DNA of 64,000 nucleotides from Candidatus Scatomonas pullistercoris (GCA_018713515.1 DVOO01000029.1:57154-121153); one strand, 5' to 3'; counted from the first letter of the stretch, positions 1 to 8,483 are shown. The notes: a model not told the origin generated them from the letters alone. Made by a program: numbers and translations.

Positions 1-376
1 TCTGCACACCCAGCTTTTCCATCCGGCGTTCCAGTCCCCGGATAATATCAGAAGAGTGGTCGGAGGCTGGAAAAGCACGGCTGCCCCGCTCCACCTTGGT
101 GCGGACGCCCAGCTCTTCAAAAAAGTCTATGGCGTTCCGGCTGTTAAAGCCGTATACGGAGCTGTAGAGAAATTTTGCGTTGGAAACCACGTTCGGAAAA
201 AAATCTTCCTCCCGGCAGGCATTGGTAAAATTGCATCTTCCCTTGCCGGTAATAAACAGCTTCTTCCCAAGCTTTTCATTCTGTTCAAACACATGAACCA
301 GGGCTCCCCTCTCCGCCGCAAAAACGGCCAGGGCCATGCCGGCGGCTCCTCCGCCGATCACCAGAATTTTACTCAT
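1..376 (-). CDS. BaiN/HI0933-family FAD-dependent oxidoreductase, N-terminal part (runs off the window)
   Basis: The reverse strand from the ATG at 376 reads as a Rossmann-type flavoprotein beginning MSKILVIGGGAAGMALAVFA, with the GxGxxG-like dinucleotide-binding glycines in the first 15 residues. A GKGRCNFTNA block follows about 50 residues in, which is diagnostic of the HI0933/BaiN (aminoacetone oxidase-like) family. About 125 residues are visible and the C-terminal two thirds lie outside the window. It starts one base after the stop of the RpiR gene, and its GGAGG ribosome site lies inside the end of that gene, so the two are translationally linked. The substrate cannot be told from the sequence. 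The track shows only antisense shadows here because the gene is cut by the window edge. Confidence 0.85.
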   Translation of the reverse strand, partial: MSKILVIGGGAAGMALAVFAAERGALVHVFEQNEKLGKKLFITGKGRCNFTNACREEDFFPNVVSNAKFLYSSVYGFNSRNAIDFFEELGVRTKVERGSRAFPASDHSSDIIRGLERRMEKLGVQ

Positions 377-377
377 C

Positions 378-1304
378 TTACGCCTCCTGCCTTGTCTCCG
401 CCAGATTCAGCTTCATCTTACTGTCCAGATAATTAATCTCATCACTGCTGTAAACCTGATATTCATCCCATATCTTTTCCATTGTGGTCAGCGTCTCCAT
501 CACCTCCGTCTGGCGCTTCATGCAGAGTGCCACCACCAGAGCGTTAATCACGCTTAAGGGTGCCGTCAGAGAGTCCACAATGGACGCCATATCACTTCTG
601 GCCACCAGGTTGCAGGAAGAGTATAGATTCATGGGGGAATGAACGCTGTCCGTCAGCGTAATCACCTTTGCGTTTCGATTGTTGGCAAATTCCATGGCTT
701 TCAGGGTCCGCATGGAATATCTCGGAAAACTGATTCCGATAATTACATCCTTCTGGCTGATCCGTATCATCTGCTCAAAAATTTCACTGGCGCTGTTGGT
801 GGTCACCAGCCTGACTCTGTCAAAAATCTGATTCAGATAAAAGCTGAGAAAGCTGGCCAGGGGGGCACAGCTCCGGATCCCCACCACATAAATCGTCTCT
901 GCCTGCAGAATGTCCTCCACCGCCGTCCGGAAGGCGTCCCGGTCAATCTGTTCCAGGGTCAGCTTGATCTTATCTATGTCTGACTGCAGAACCGTATCCA
1001 GAATCTTTTCCTCCGGCATCCGGCCATAGGTAACCTCCATGCGCTGGATGGAATTCAGCCGGTTGATCACCAGCTCTTCCAGGGCTCTGTGGAATTCCGG
1101 ATACCCGTTATATCCCAGCTGGGCGGCGAATCGCACAGTGGTGGATTCACTGACTCCCACCTCTTCTCCCAGTCTGGCTGCCGTCATAAAAACAGCTTTA
1201 TCATAGTGCTCCATTATATATGCCGCCAGACGCTTCTGACCCTTGCTGAGGGTGCCGTACTGATTTTTCAGTCTGGACAGCAGATTTTCGCTCTGTTGTG
1301 TCAT
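378..1304 (-). CDS. MurR/RpiR-family transcriptional regulator
   Basis: This 308-residue protein has the two-domain RpiR layout. An N-terminal helix-turn-helix lies at about residues 35-75 (AARLGEEVGVSESTTVRFA), and a SIS sugar-phosphate isomerase-fold domain at about 125-260, with VVGIRSCAPLASF and GISFPRYSMRTL forming the phosphosugar site. Family members sense phosphorylated sugars or amino sugars and repress or activate nearby catabolic genes. The only co-directional neighbour is the flavoprotein at the window edge, so the effector and targets are unknown. A promoter-like TTGCGG-N17-TATACT lies upstream, and two TTCCGGCGC repeats 21 bp apart in the leader could be an operator. Confidence 0.9.
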   Translation of the reverse strand: MTQQSENLLSRLKNQYGTLSKGQKRLAAYIMEHYDKAVFMTAARLGEEVGVSESTTVRFAAQLGYNGYPEFHRALEELVINRLNSIQRMEVTYGRMPEEKILDTVLQSDIDKIKLTLEQIDRDAFRTAVEDILQAETIYVVGIRSCAPLASFLSFYLNQIFDRVRLVTTNSASEIFEQMIRISQKDVIIGISFPRYSMRTLKAMEFANNRNAKVITLTDSVHSPMNLYSSCNLVARSDMASIVDSLTAPLSVINALVVALCMKRQTEVMETLTTMEKIWDEYQVYSSDEINYLDSKMKLNLAETRQEA

Positions 1305-1364
1305 GATTCGCTACTTCACTTTCCGGCGCATATGATCCGCCTTCCGGCGCCGCCTGTCCAAGGT

Positions 1365-1393
1365 AGTATAGCATAAAAAACCCTCTGCCGCAA
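1365..1393 (-). promoter_or_regulatory. Promoter candidate for the RpiR gene
   Basis: On the minus strand TTGCGG is separated by 17 bases from TATACT, which is preceded by TG at the extended -10 position. The -35 box overlaps the terminator of the upstream gene, so the match may be partly fortuitous. Confidence 0.4.
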
Positions 1394-1407
1394 CAAGGCC
1401 GGCAGGG
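1375..1407 (-). terminator. Rho-independent terminator after the S66 peptidase gene
   Basis: Read on the minus strand, CCCTGCCG pairs with CGGCAGAGGG and is followed directly by six T residues. An alternative 11-bp stem (AAGGCCGGCAG with CTGCCGGCCTT, 1395-1435) overlaps it and would be a weaker hairpin on either strand. Confidence 0.8.
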
Positions 1408-1438
1408 AGCGGAAGACTCCGCCTCTGCCGGCCTTTTC

Positions 1439-2299
1439 TCAGACTGGTTTTTCTTCTATTATATATCTTCCGCCTATCACCAGCGCTCTGGACGCCCCGC
1501 CGTGCCCCACCTCACTGGCTGCCGCCACCGGCAGGCCGGAGGGGAGCCCGCACCGGGAAAGCAGCGTCCCTACATCCGGATTGGCCGGATTCTTCGAGAG
1601 TTCCGTGAAAGTTCCAAGGAGCAGGCCGGCAATTTTCCGAAACACCCCCAACTGGGAGAGCTGGGCCAGGAGGGAAGCGATCAGCTCCGGACCTCCGCCC
1701 AGTGATTCCAGAAACAGAAGCTTTCCATCCAGATCGGGAAAATACGGCGTTCCGGCCAGCTTCAGAAAGCAGCGGAGATTTCCTCCCACCAGAATTCCTT
1801 CCATGGAATGTCCCCGGCAGAATCTCCAGTTTACAGAAAAAAGATCCCCTTTCCCGTCCATCCACCGTCCAAACCGTTCTCTCTGCAGAGCGCCCGCATC
1901 CCTGACAAGATTCCGGACCTGCCAGAGGACTCCTGAATTCCCGGTTTTTGTATAAACAGCATTCAGAATCACCGTGCAGTCGCTGTAACCCCAGAAGGGC
2001 TTGGGATGCTTCTTCACAGCTTCAAAGTCCAGCCAGGGCAGTATCTCATTGGCCCCGTTGCCCCCGGACACATCGAAAAGCGCACGGATTCTTTCATCCC
2101 GGTAACAGCGGTTCAGAATCTCCGCCTTTTCCCTGCCGCTTTTTTCCAGCGGTTTCTCCCCAAAAAGATGCGGACCCGCTGCCGGTATAAGCCCCAGCGC
2201 CTCCAGGCAGCCGCACAGTTCCTGTATCTGCGCTTCTGCTGTCCGGGGAAGAAGATCGGAACAGGCAGTCAGCGCAACCATTTCTCCTTCTTTTAACAT
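1439..2299 (-). CDS. S66-family LD-carboxypeptidase (MccF/LdcA-like serine peptidase)
   Basis: A 286-residue protein if translation starts at the ATG giving MLKEGEMVALTACSDLL. The longer track ORF lies within the preceding gene and is rejected. S66 peptidases use a Ser-Glu-His triad. Here Ser106 sits in FWGYSDCT, Glu198 in LLFLESLGGG and His266 in EVGHGGA, matching the family pattern, and SGGNGANEIL is the usual glycine-rich loop. Members cleave the L,D bond of muropeptide tetrapeptides during wall recycling or, in the MccF branch, detoxify aminoacyl-nucleotides. The start overlaps no gene but lies one base after the aldo/keto reductase stop, so the two form an operon. The length is close to that of LdcA (about 300 residues). 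Confidence 0.85.
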   Translation of the reverse strand: MLKEGEMVALTACSDLLPRTAEAQIQELCGCLEALGLIPAAGPHLFGEKPLEKSGREKAEILNRCYRDERIRALFDVSGGNGANEILPWLDFEAVKKHPKPFWGYSDCTVILNAVYTKTGNSGVLWQVRNLVRDAGALQRERFGRWMDGKGDLFSVNWRFCRGHSMEGILVGGNLRCFLKLAGTPYFPDLDGKLLFLESLGGGPELIASLLAQLSQLGVFRKIAGLLLGTFTELSKNPANPDVGTLLSRCGLPSGLPVAAASEVGHGGASRALVIGGRYIIEEKPV

Positions 2300-2300
2300 C

Positions 2301-3434
2301 TTACAGTCCAAGCTTTCCCGCAAAATCCGCCATAGCTTCCGAAACCCGGATCTGCTGGGGACAGACCTTCTCACAGCTTCTGCAGCCGATGCAGGCGCTG
2401 GGAAGTTTTTCCTTGGGGAAAGCAGCCAGAGCCATGGGAGCGATGAACCCGCCCTCCGTGAAGCAGTGCTCATTGTACAGGGCCAGCAGCTCCGGGATAT
2501 CCAGATGCTGCGGACAATGGCTTACACAGTAATGACAGGCTGTGCAGGGCAGAACAATTTTCTTTACCATACCTTCCGCAACGGACAGAAGCGCTTCCAT
2601 CTCCTCGCCATTAAGGGGTTTATCCTCCTCAAAGGTGCGGATGTTCTCCTCCATCTGAGAAAGGCTTGACATCCCGGATAGAACCATCGTCACTTCCGGC
2701 CGGGACTGAAGGAAGCGGAATGCCCAGGCAGGAATGCTCTCCTGCGGGCGCAGGCTTCTCAGCTTCTTCTCATCCTCCGGATCCAGCGAAGCCAGGCGGC
2801 CGCCCCGCAGGGGCTCCATCACCCATACGGGAAGATGGTATTCCTTCAGCAGCTCCACCTTCTTCTCCGCTTCCTGAAAGCTCCAGTCCAGATAATTCAG
2901 CTGAATCTGGCAGAATTCCATACTCTGCCCGTATGCCTCCAGAAACCGTTTCAGCACCTGGTAACCGCCGTGGGCGGAAAAGCCCAGGTGACGGATCCTT
3001 CCGTTTTCCTTCTGCTTCAGCAGATACTCGCAGATACCGTACCCGGGATCCAGATAGGCGTCTATATTCATCTCGCAGACATTGTGAAAAAGATAAAAAT
3101 CAAAATATTCTACGCCGCATTTTTCCAGCTGCTTTTCAAAAATCTCCTCTACCTTATCCATATTGGAGAGATCGTATCCCGGAAACTTATCGGTCAGAAA
3201 AAAGCTGTCTCTGGGATAGCGGCCAAGGGCCTTTCCCAGGACCCTCTCTGAATTTCCATCGTGGTATCCCCAGGCCGTATCATAATAATTTACTCCATGC
3301 TCCATGGCGTAATCCACCATCTTTTCTGCCGCCGGCACATCGATCCTGGCGTCATCCCCCTCAAGCACCGGAAGCCGCATGGCACCCATGCCAAGGGCCG
3401 ATAATTTTAAATTCTGAAATGTTCTGTATATCAT
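2301..3434 (-). CDS. Aldo/keto reductase with C-terminal 4Fe-4S ferredoxin domain
   Basis: This 377-residue protein has the AKR barrel first: DTAWGYHDGNSERVLGKAL carries the Asp/Tyr part of the catalytic tetrad near residue 50, and HLGFSAHG the later barrel strand. A ferredoxin-like tail follows after about residue 295, with CTACHYCVSHCP and CIGCRSCEKVCP, enough cysteines for two clusters. Such ferredoxin-fused AKRs are frequent in anaerobic Clostridia, and their natural substrates are mostly unknown. The start is the ATG behind GGAGG. A TTGTCT-N18-TATACT promoter lies just upstream. It is co-transcribed with the S66 peptidase one base downstream. The AKR-peptidase pairing gives no clear functional clue. 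Confidence 0.9.
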   Translation of the reverse strand: MIYRTFQNLKLSALGMGAMRLPVLEGDDARIDVPAAEKMVDYAMEHGVNYYDTAWGYHDGNSERVLGKALGRYPRDSFFLTDKFPGYDLSNMDKVEEIFEKQLEKCGVEYFDFYLFHNVCEMNIDAYLDPGYGICEYLLKQKENGRIRHLGFSAHGGYQVLKRFLEAYGQSMEFCQIQLNYLDWSFQEAEKKVELLKEYHLPVWVMEPLRGGRLASLDPEDEKKLRSLRPQESIPAWAFRFLQSRPEVTMVLSGMSSLSQMEENIRTFEEDKPLNGEEMEALLSVAEGMVKKIVLPCTACHYCVSHCPQHLDIPELLALYNEHCFTEGGFIAPMALAAFPKEKLPSACIGCRSCEKVCPQQIRVSEAMADFAGKLGL

Positions 3435-3465
3435 TCCCCATTCCTCCCATCTTTTCCTGCTGTCA

Positions 3466-3495
3466 AGTATAAATCACCCTCTCCCCAAAAGACAA
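3466..3495 (-). promoter_or_regulatory. Promoter candidate for the aldo/keto reductase operon
   Basis: TTGTCT and TATACT with 18-bp spacing on the minus strand, about 30 bases before the start codon. Confidence 0.45.
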
Positions 3496-3529
3496 ATAGA
3501 AAAATCAAATGCTCTTTTATACCTGAAAG

Positions 3530-3670
3530 CTATGCATCCGGGAAGGAGCCTCTTATTCCAGCGGCTGCTCTGAAACTGTAAAGATGACGGCTCCCCCTCT
3601 TCTGGCGGCATGCGGCAAATGATAAGCTTACGGCTCCCGCCGCCAAAAACAATCCTGCTCTTTTTTTCAT
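3530..3670 (-). CDS. Putative 46-residue lipoprotein (small gene or remnant)
   Basis: This ORF is too short for the track. It opens with a textbook lipoprotein signal, MKKRAGLFLAAGAVSLSFAA followed by Cys21, behind a GGAGGGG ribosome site and an extended -10 box (TGATATAAT) about 55 bases upstream. After the lipobox cysteine the protein continues for only 25 basic residues before TAG. The +1 frame over the same stretch gives an acidic, Ser/Glu-rich sequence (EEGEPSSLQ) that looks more like a normal lipoprotein linker. A frameshift remnant of a larger lipoprotein is therefore as likely as a true miniature lipoprotein. It sits alone between leuS and the AKR gene on the same strand. Start signals are clear; function is unknown. 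Confidence 0.4.
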   Translation of the reverse strand: MKKRAGLFLAAGAVSLSFAACRQKRGSRHLYSFRAAAGIRGSFPDA

Positions 3671-3724
3671 TTTCTGCCCCTCCAAAACAAATATCGCTCG
3701 ACCCTCAATGCTTCTGCTTCTACT

Positions 3725-3733
3725 ATTATATCA
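3725..3733 (-). promoter_or_regulatory. Extended -10 promoter element before the small lipoprotein ORF
   Basis: TGATATAAT on the minus strand is a full extended -10 consensus. No convincing -35 is seen because the upstream DNA is the leuS terminator stem. Confidence 0.4.
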
Positions 3734-3737
3734 TGGC

Positions 3738-3787
3738 GAAGCCGGAGAGCCCAGCAAATGTTTCCATTCGCTGGGCTCTCCGGCTTC
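3738..3787 (-). terminator. Terminator-like hairpin downstream of leuS
   Basis: A perfect 18-bp inverted repeat (arm GAAGCCGGAGAGCCCAGC) with a 14-base loop lies 15 bases after the leuS stop. There is no clear T-run on either side, so it may act as an RNA-stabilising stem or a weak terminator. Confidence 0.6.
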
Positions 3788-3801
3788 ACCTGCATTTGTC
3801 T

Positions 3802-6216
3802 TTATTTCATAACAATATTGATGATCTTTCCGGGAACGTAGATTTCCTTTACGATATTTCCGGTAAGCTTCTCTTTTACTGCCTCTTTTCCGGCAGCCAG
3901 CGCGTCTTCCCTGGAGATGTCTCTGGATACGCTGACTACGGCCCTCGTCTTTCCGTTGATCTGCACGGGGATTTCCACTGTGTCGTCCTTCATGGCCTCT
4001 TCATCGTGCTCCGGCCATTTTTCATGGAAAATAGTCTCTGTATGACCGTACTGCTCCCACAGTTCCTCCGCCACATGGGGGGCGAAGGGCGCCAGAAGAC
4101 GGATAAAGGTCTCGATGGTCTCCCGGTCAATGCCGCCGGTCTTTTTGGCCAGGTCGATGAGCTTGTTGTTATACTCCATAAAGGCGGAGATCACCGTATT
4201 CAGGCTGAAGCTCTCCAGCCTCTGTGTCACATCGTGGACGAGGCGGTGGCGGATTTTTACCATCTCCTTCGTCTCTGCCACACCGGCCTCCCGGCTGTCC
4301 AGAGCCAGATTCCAGAACCGTTTCAGGAAACGGTTGACGCCGTCGATTCCCCGGTCATCCCACTCGGCATCCAGCTCCGGCGGTCCCACGAAAAGCTCGT
4401 ACATTCTCAGGGAATCACAGCCGTAATCGCGCACCAGTTCATCAGGAGAAACCACATTGCCCTTGGATTTGCTCATCTTGATGCCGTTCTTTCCGGTAAT
4501 CATTCCCTGGTTGAACAGTCTCTGGAAGGGCTCGTCAAAATCAATAACGCCGATATCGCACAGGAACTTTGTATAGAATCTGGAGTACAGAAGATGCAGC
4601 ACCGCGTGCTCCACGCCGCCGATATACATATCCACCGGCAGATATTTATCGGCCTTCTCCCGGGATACCAGTTCCTGGTCGTTATGATTATCCACATACC
4701 GCAGGAAATACCAGGAGGAGCCTGCCCACTGGGGCATGGTATTTGTCTCCCTCTTGGCGTCCGCTCCGCAGACGGGGCACTTGCAGTTCACCCACTCATC
4801 GATGGCGGCCAAGGGGGACTCTCCGGTTCCCGTAGGCTGATAACTCTTCACATCCGGAAGCATCAGAGGCAGTTCCTCCTCGGGCACCGGCACATTGCCG
4901 CAGTGGGGACAGTGGATAATCGGAATCGGCTCTCCCCAGTATCTCTGGCGGGAGAATACCCAGTCCCTGAGCTTATAGTTAACGGTCTTCCGTCCGCATC
5001 CCATCTTCTCGATCATGTGGGGAGCCTCTTTTTTCAGTACGGAGGATTCCATGCCATTCCACTCTCCGGAGTTGATCATGGTGCCGGAAGCCTCCGTATA
5101 TGCTTCCGTCATGTTCTCAATTTCTTTTCCGTCTTTAGCGATAACCTGCACAATCGGAAGTCCGAATTTCTTTGCAAACTCAAAGTCACGGTCATCATGC
5201 GCCGGCACACACATGATGGCACCGGTACCGTAGTCCGCCAGCACATAGTCGGAAAGCCAGATGGGAACCTTTTTCTGGTTCAGCGGATTAATGGCGTAGC
5301 TTCCGGTGAACACGCCTGTCTTTTCCTTTGCCTGCATCCGGTCCACATTGGACTTCATGGACGCATCGTAAATATATTTTTCCACAGCCTCCCTGTTTTC
5401 CGGCGTGGCCAGGCTCTGCGCCATATCATGCTCCGGAGACAATACCATGAAAGTGGCCCCGTGGAGGGTATCCGGCCTGGTGGTGTAGACGGTGATCTTT
5501 TCCTCCCTTCCGTCGATGGGGAAATCCACCTCGGCGCCGTAGGATTTTCCGATCCAGTCTGTCTGCATCTTCTTTACCTTTTCCGGCCAGTCCAGCTTAT
5601 CCAGATCATTCAGAAGCCTGTCCGCGTACTTGGTGATGCGGAGCATCCACTGACGCAGATTCTTCTTTGTCACCTCGGCGCCGCAGCGCTCACAGCGTCC
5701 GTTCACCACCTCTTCATTGGCCAGACCCGTCTTGCAGGAAGGACACCAGTTAATGGGAAACTCCTTCTCATAGGCAAGACCCTTCCTGAACATCTGCACA
5801 AAGATCCACTGGGTCCATTTATAAAACTTTGGATCCGTGGTATTCAGTTCCATATCCCAGTCATAGATCGCCGCGATATCCTGGATCTGTTTCTTAATGT
5901 GGGCCACATTCTCCGCCGTGGATTTGGCGGGATGCACGCCCATCTTAATGGCGTAATTTTCCGCCGGTAACCCGAAGGCATCCCATCCCATGGGATGAAT
6001 CACGTAATAGCCCTGCATCAGCTTGTAGCGGCTCCAGACATCGGAGATCACATATCCTCTCCAGTGTCCCACGTGCAGACCGTTTCCGGAAGGATAGGGG
6101 AACATATCCAGACAGTAATATTTCGGCTTTTTGCCGTCATTTACATTAATGGGATGTTTTTCCCAGTTTTCTCTCCATTTTTTCTCAATCGCCCTGTGAT
6201 TGAATGGTATTGCCAT
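3802..6216 (-). CDS. leuS: Leucyl-tRNA synthetase
   Basis: This 804-residue class I synthetase charges tRNA-Leu with leucine. The HIGH motif appears as PYPSGNGLHVGH at residues 40-51 and the KMSKS motif as NGIKMSKSKGN near residue 580. The long insert between them contains the CP1 editing domain (TTRPDTLHGATFMVLSPEH) that hydrolyses mischarged tRNA. The C-terminal anticodon-binding region and a final VNGKTR segment follow as in bacterial LeuS, so it is full length. It has its own consensus promoter and a short leader with a small hairpin. Unlike many Firmicute leuS genes there is no room for a T-box leader. Confidence 0.98.
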   Translation of the reverse strand: MAIPFNHRAIEKKWRENWEKHPINVNDGKKPKYYCLDMFPYPSGNGLHVGHWRGYVISDVWSRYKLMQGYYVIHPMGWDAFGLPAENYAIKMGVHPAKSTAENVAHIKKQIQDIAAIYDWDMELNTTDPKFYKWTQWIFVQMFRKGLAYEKEFPINWCPSCKTGLANEEVVNGRCERCGAEVTKKNLRQWMLRITKYADRLLNDLDKLDWPEKVKKMQTDWIGKSYGAEVDFPIDGREEKITVYTTRPDTLHGATFMVLSPEHDMAQSLATPENREAVEKYIYDASMKSNVDRMQAKEKTGVFTGSYAINPLNQKKVPIWLSDYVLADYGTGAIMCVPAHDDRDFEFAKKFGLPIVQVIAKDGKEIENMTEAYTEASGTMINSGEWNGMESSVLKKEAPHMIEKMGCGRKTVNYKLRDWVFSRQRYWGEPIPIIHCPHCGNVPVPEEELPLMLPDVKSYQPTGTGESPLAAIDEWVNCKCPVCGADAKRETNTMPQWAGSSWYFLRYVDNHNDQELVSREKADKYLPVDMYIGGVEHAVLHLLYSRFYTKFLCDIGVIDFDEPFQRLFNQGMITGKNGIKMSKSKGNVVSPDELVRDYGCDSLRMYELFVGPPELDAEWDDRGIDGVNRFLKRFWNLALDSREAGVAETKEMVKIRHRLVHDVTQRLESFSLNTVISAFMEYNNKLIDLAKKTGGIDRETIETFIRLLAPFAPHVAEELWEQYGHTETIFHEKWPEHDEEAMKDDTVEIPVQINGKTRAVVSVSRDISREDALAAGKEAVKEKLTGNIVKEIYVPGKIINIVMK

Positions 6217-6243
6217 TTCTGATTCTCCTCCTGTCAGATAAAA

Positions 6244-6260
6244 TGCCCCAATCTGGGGCA
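6244..6260 (-). promoter_or_regulatory. Small hairpin in the leuS leader
   Basis: TGCCCCA and TGGGGCA form a perfect 7-bp stem with a 3-base loop, followed on the minus strand by TTTTATC. It lies between the promoter and the leuS ribosome site, so it could be a mini-terminator/attenuator or a leader stem. Confidence 0.4.
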
Positions 6261-6274
6261 GCGCTCATAAAGTC

Positions 6275-6303
6275 ATTATATGTATCCCTTTCTTTATTGT
6301 CAA
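6275..6303 (-). promoter_or_regulatory. leuS promoter (full sigma-70 consensus)
   Basis: TTGACA and TATAAT are separated by exactly 17 bases on the minus strand, a perfect match to the housekeeping consensus about 60 bases before the leuS start. Confidence 0.85.
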
Positions 6304-6342
6304 GAAAATCCTGTTTTCCCGGGGACTGGAAGGCACAATGCA

Positions 6343-6375
6343 GCAGAGGCACCGCCGGTCCGGCGATGCCTCTGC
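6343..6375 (-). terminator. Terminator-like hairpin after the EF-G paralogue
   Basis: GCAGAGGC pairs with GCCTCTGC, with an inner CGCCGG/CCGGCG stem making a nearly continuous hairpin 18 bases after the stop codon at 6393. No T-run follows, so termination efficiency is uncertain. Confidence 0.55.
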
Positions 6376-6392
6376 ATACAGCTGTTCTGCTC

Positions 6393-8483
6393 TTATTCTT
6401 CAATCTGGGTCAGCTTGCTGGCTCTGGCGGCAACCTCCCTCTCCTGTACATCGGAGGGAGCCTGCTCATAGCGGGCAAACGCATAAGAGAAATCTCCGCT
6501 TCCGCCGGTCATGGAGCGCAGGCTTGTGGAGTACCCGTAAATCTCCAGCTCCGGAACCTCCGCCTCGATCACCGTATTGCCGCCCTGTTCCGGGTTCATG
6601 CCCAGCACCCGGCCTCTTCGCTTGTTCAGGTCGCCCATGACGTCTCCCGTATACTTGTCCGGAACCGTCACCTTCATAGTCACAATGGGCTCCAGCAGCA
6701 CAGGACCTGCCTCCATAAAACCTTTCTTAAATGCCATCATGGTAGCGGTCTTGAAGGCCATCTCGGAGGAATCCACCGGATGATAGGAGCCGTCGTAGAG
6801 GATGGCCTTGACGCCCACCACCGGATAGGCAGCCAGCGGGCCCGCCTGCACCGATTCCGCCAGACCCTTTTCCACAGCCGGGAAGTAGTTTTTCGGTACA
6901 GCACCTCCTACCACCTGCTGTTCAAAGATGAAGGGTGTCTCCAGATCTCCCGAGGACTCAAATTTCATCTTTACGTGGCCGTACTGACCGTGGCCGCCGG
7001 ACTGTTTCTTATATTTGGATTCCACATCCGACTTCCTGCGGATCGTCTCCCGGAAGGCTACCTTCGGCTGGGAAAGTTCTACTTCTACTTTATATCTCTC
7101 CTGGAGCTTGCTGACAATGATATCAATGTGCTGGTCACCGATGCCGTAGATCAGCGTCTGATGATTTGCGGAATCATTGACCACTTTCATAGTCAGATCC
7201 TCGGACATCATCTTCGCGAAGGCCTGAGAGATCTTATCCACATCCCCCTTGTTTTTCGGTTTATATCTCTTGGCCGTATAGGGCTTGGAGACCATCACCG
7301 GCCCGTAGGAAATGGGGTGCGCCTTGGTGGCCAGGGAGTCTCCCGTCTTCGCATCGCCCAGCTTGGCAATGGCGCCGATATCGCCGGCGTGAAGTTCCGG
7401 CACCTCAATGGGTTTATTTCCCTGAAGCACATACAGCTTATTCAGCTTTTCCTCGGAATCCTGCGTTACATTATACAGCGTGTCATCGTTCTTCACCACG
7501 CCGGAGCATACTTTGATCAGAGAATATTTGCCCAGGAAGGGATCCGCGATGGTCTTGAAAATAAACGCGCTCTTGGCTTTCTGGAAATCGTAGTCGGCAT
7601 CGTAAACAGAACCGCTGCTCTGATCCAGCCCCGCCTTCTCTCTCTGGGAAGGATCCGGGAAATATCCCACAATATCATCCAGCAGATTGGAAACGCCCCG
7701 CAGATTCACCGGAGAGCCCATGCAGACCGGCACCAGGCTGCCGTCCCCCACGTTGGTGGCCAGAGCCGCAGAAATCTCCGCCACGGAAAACTCCTCGCCG
7801 CTGAAGTAGCGGTCCATAAATTCCTCGCTGGTCTCCGCCACGGATTCCATCAGGGCCTCCCTGTATTTCTCCAGGTACTCTCTGGAGTATTCCGGGATCT
7901 CACACTCCTCTTTGCCGGCCTTATCAATATAGCGGCGGCCCTTGTTTTTGACAATGTTGATATATCCTACAAACTTTTCATTCTCGCGGATGGGCATGTG
8001 CAGCGGCGCGATTCTCTTTCCGTACAGCTCCTGCAGCTGCTCCACCACATTCCGGTAGCTTACATTATCAATATCCATGTCTGTGACAAAAATCATCCTG
8101 GGCAGCTTGTATCTCTCGCAGAGATCCCATGCCTTCTGGGTACCCACCTGCACGCCGGACTTTCCGGACACAACTATGATTGCCGCGTCCGCTGCGGCGG
8201 CGGCCTCTTCTGCTTCTCCGATAAAATCAAAGAAGCCCGGGGTGTCCAGGATGTTTATCTTTACCTTGCCCCATTCAACAGGAACGATGGAGGTGGAAAT
8301 TGAAAATTTACGTTTGATCTCTTCTTTATCGAAATCGCTGACAGTGTTCCCATCCGCAATCTTTCCAAGACGGTTTGTAATTCCGGAAAGATATGCCATA
8401 GCCTCCACCAGCGTAGTCTTTCCTGATCCGCCGTGCCCCAGCAGCACCACGTTTCTGATTCTGTCGGTTCTGAAAACGTCCAT
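6393..8483 (-). CDS. Elongation factor G-like GTPase (EF-G paralogue)
   Basis: This 696-residue protein has the EF-G domain order: a GTPase domain with P-loop GHGGSGKTTL at residues 17-26 and DTPGFFDF, then domains II-V. Canonical EF-G has GHIDAGKTTTTERI, RGITI and NKMD. Here the P-loop differs, the RGITI switch I element is missing and the G4 position reads TDMD. These are the hallmarks of the EF-G-2/FusA-like paralogues found in many Clostridia beside a normal fusA. It probably binds ribosomes and GTP, but its exact role (translocation, recycling or stress) is not established. It stands alone with its own promoter and a GGAGG site. Confidence 0.9.
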   Translation of the reverse strand: MDVFRTDRIRNVVLLGHGGSGKTTLVEAMAYLSGITNRLGKIADGNTVSDFDKEEIKRKFSISTSIVPVEWGKVKINILDTPGFFDFIGEAEEAAAAADAAIIVVSGKSGVQVGTQKAWDLCERYKLPRMIFVTDMDIDNVSYRNVVEQLQELYGKRIAPLHMPIRENEKFVGYINIVKNKGRRYIDKAGKEECEIPEYSREYLEKYREALMESVAETSEEFMDRYFSGEEFSVAEISAALATNVGDGSLVPVCMGSPVNLRGVSNLLDDIVGYFPDPSQREKAGLDQSSGSVYDADYDFQKAKSAFIFKTIADPFLGKYSLIKVCSGVVKNDDTLYNVTQDSEEKLNKLYVLQGNKPIEVPELHAGDIGAIAKLGDAKTGDSLATKAHPISYGPVMVSKPYTAKRYKPKNKGDVDKISQAFAKMMSEDLTMKVVNDSANHQTLIYGIGDQHIDIIVSKLQERYKVEVELSQPKVAFRETIRRKSDVESKYKKQSGGHGQYGHVKMKFESSGDLETPFIFEQQVVGGAVPKNYFPAVEKGLAESVQAGPLAAYPVVGVKAILYDGSYHPVDSSEMAFKTATMMAFKKGFMEAGPVLLEPIVTMKVTVPDKYTGDVMGDLNKRRGRVLGMNPEQGGNTVIEAEVPELEIYGYSTSLRSMTGGSGDFSYAFARYEQAPSDVQEREVAARASKLTQIEE

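Noticed and set aside
2300-2473. Upstream extension of the S66 peptidase ORF
   Set aside because: It runs through the end of the aldo/keto reductase gene, and the family N-terminus starts at the ATG at 2299.
3610-5970. Long plus-strand ORF (786 aa) opposite leuS
   Set aside because: It is the antisense of leuS. Its translation has no recognisable motif and it crosses the leuS terminator hairpin; GC-rich codon bias leaves the opposite frame open.
6204-8303. Plus-strand ORF of 699 aa opposite the EF-G paralogue
   Set aside because: Antisense shadow of a clearly functional GTPase gene, with no ribosome site or family match.
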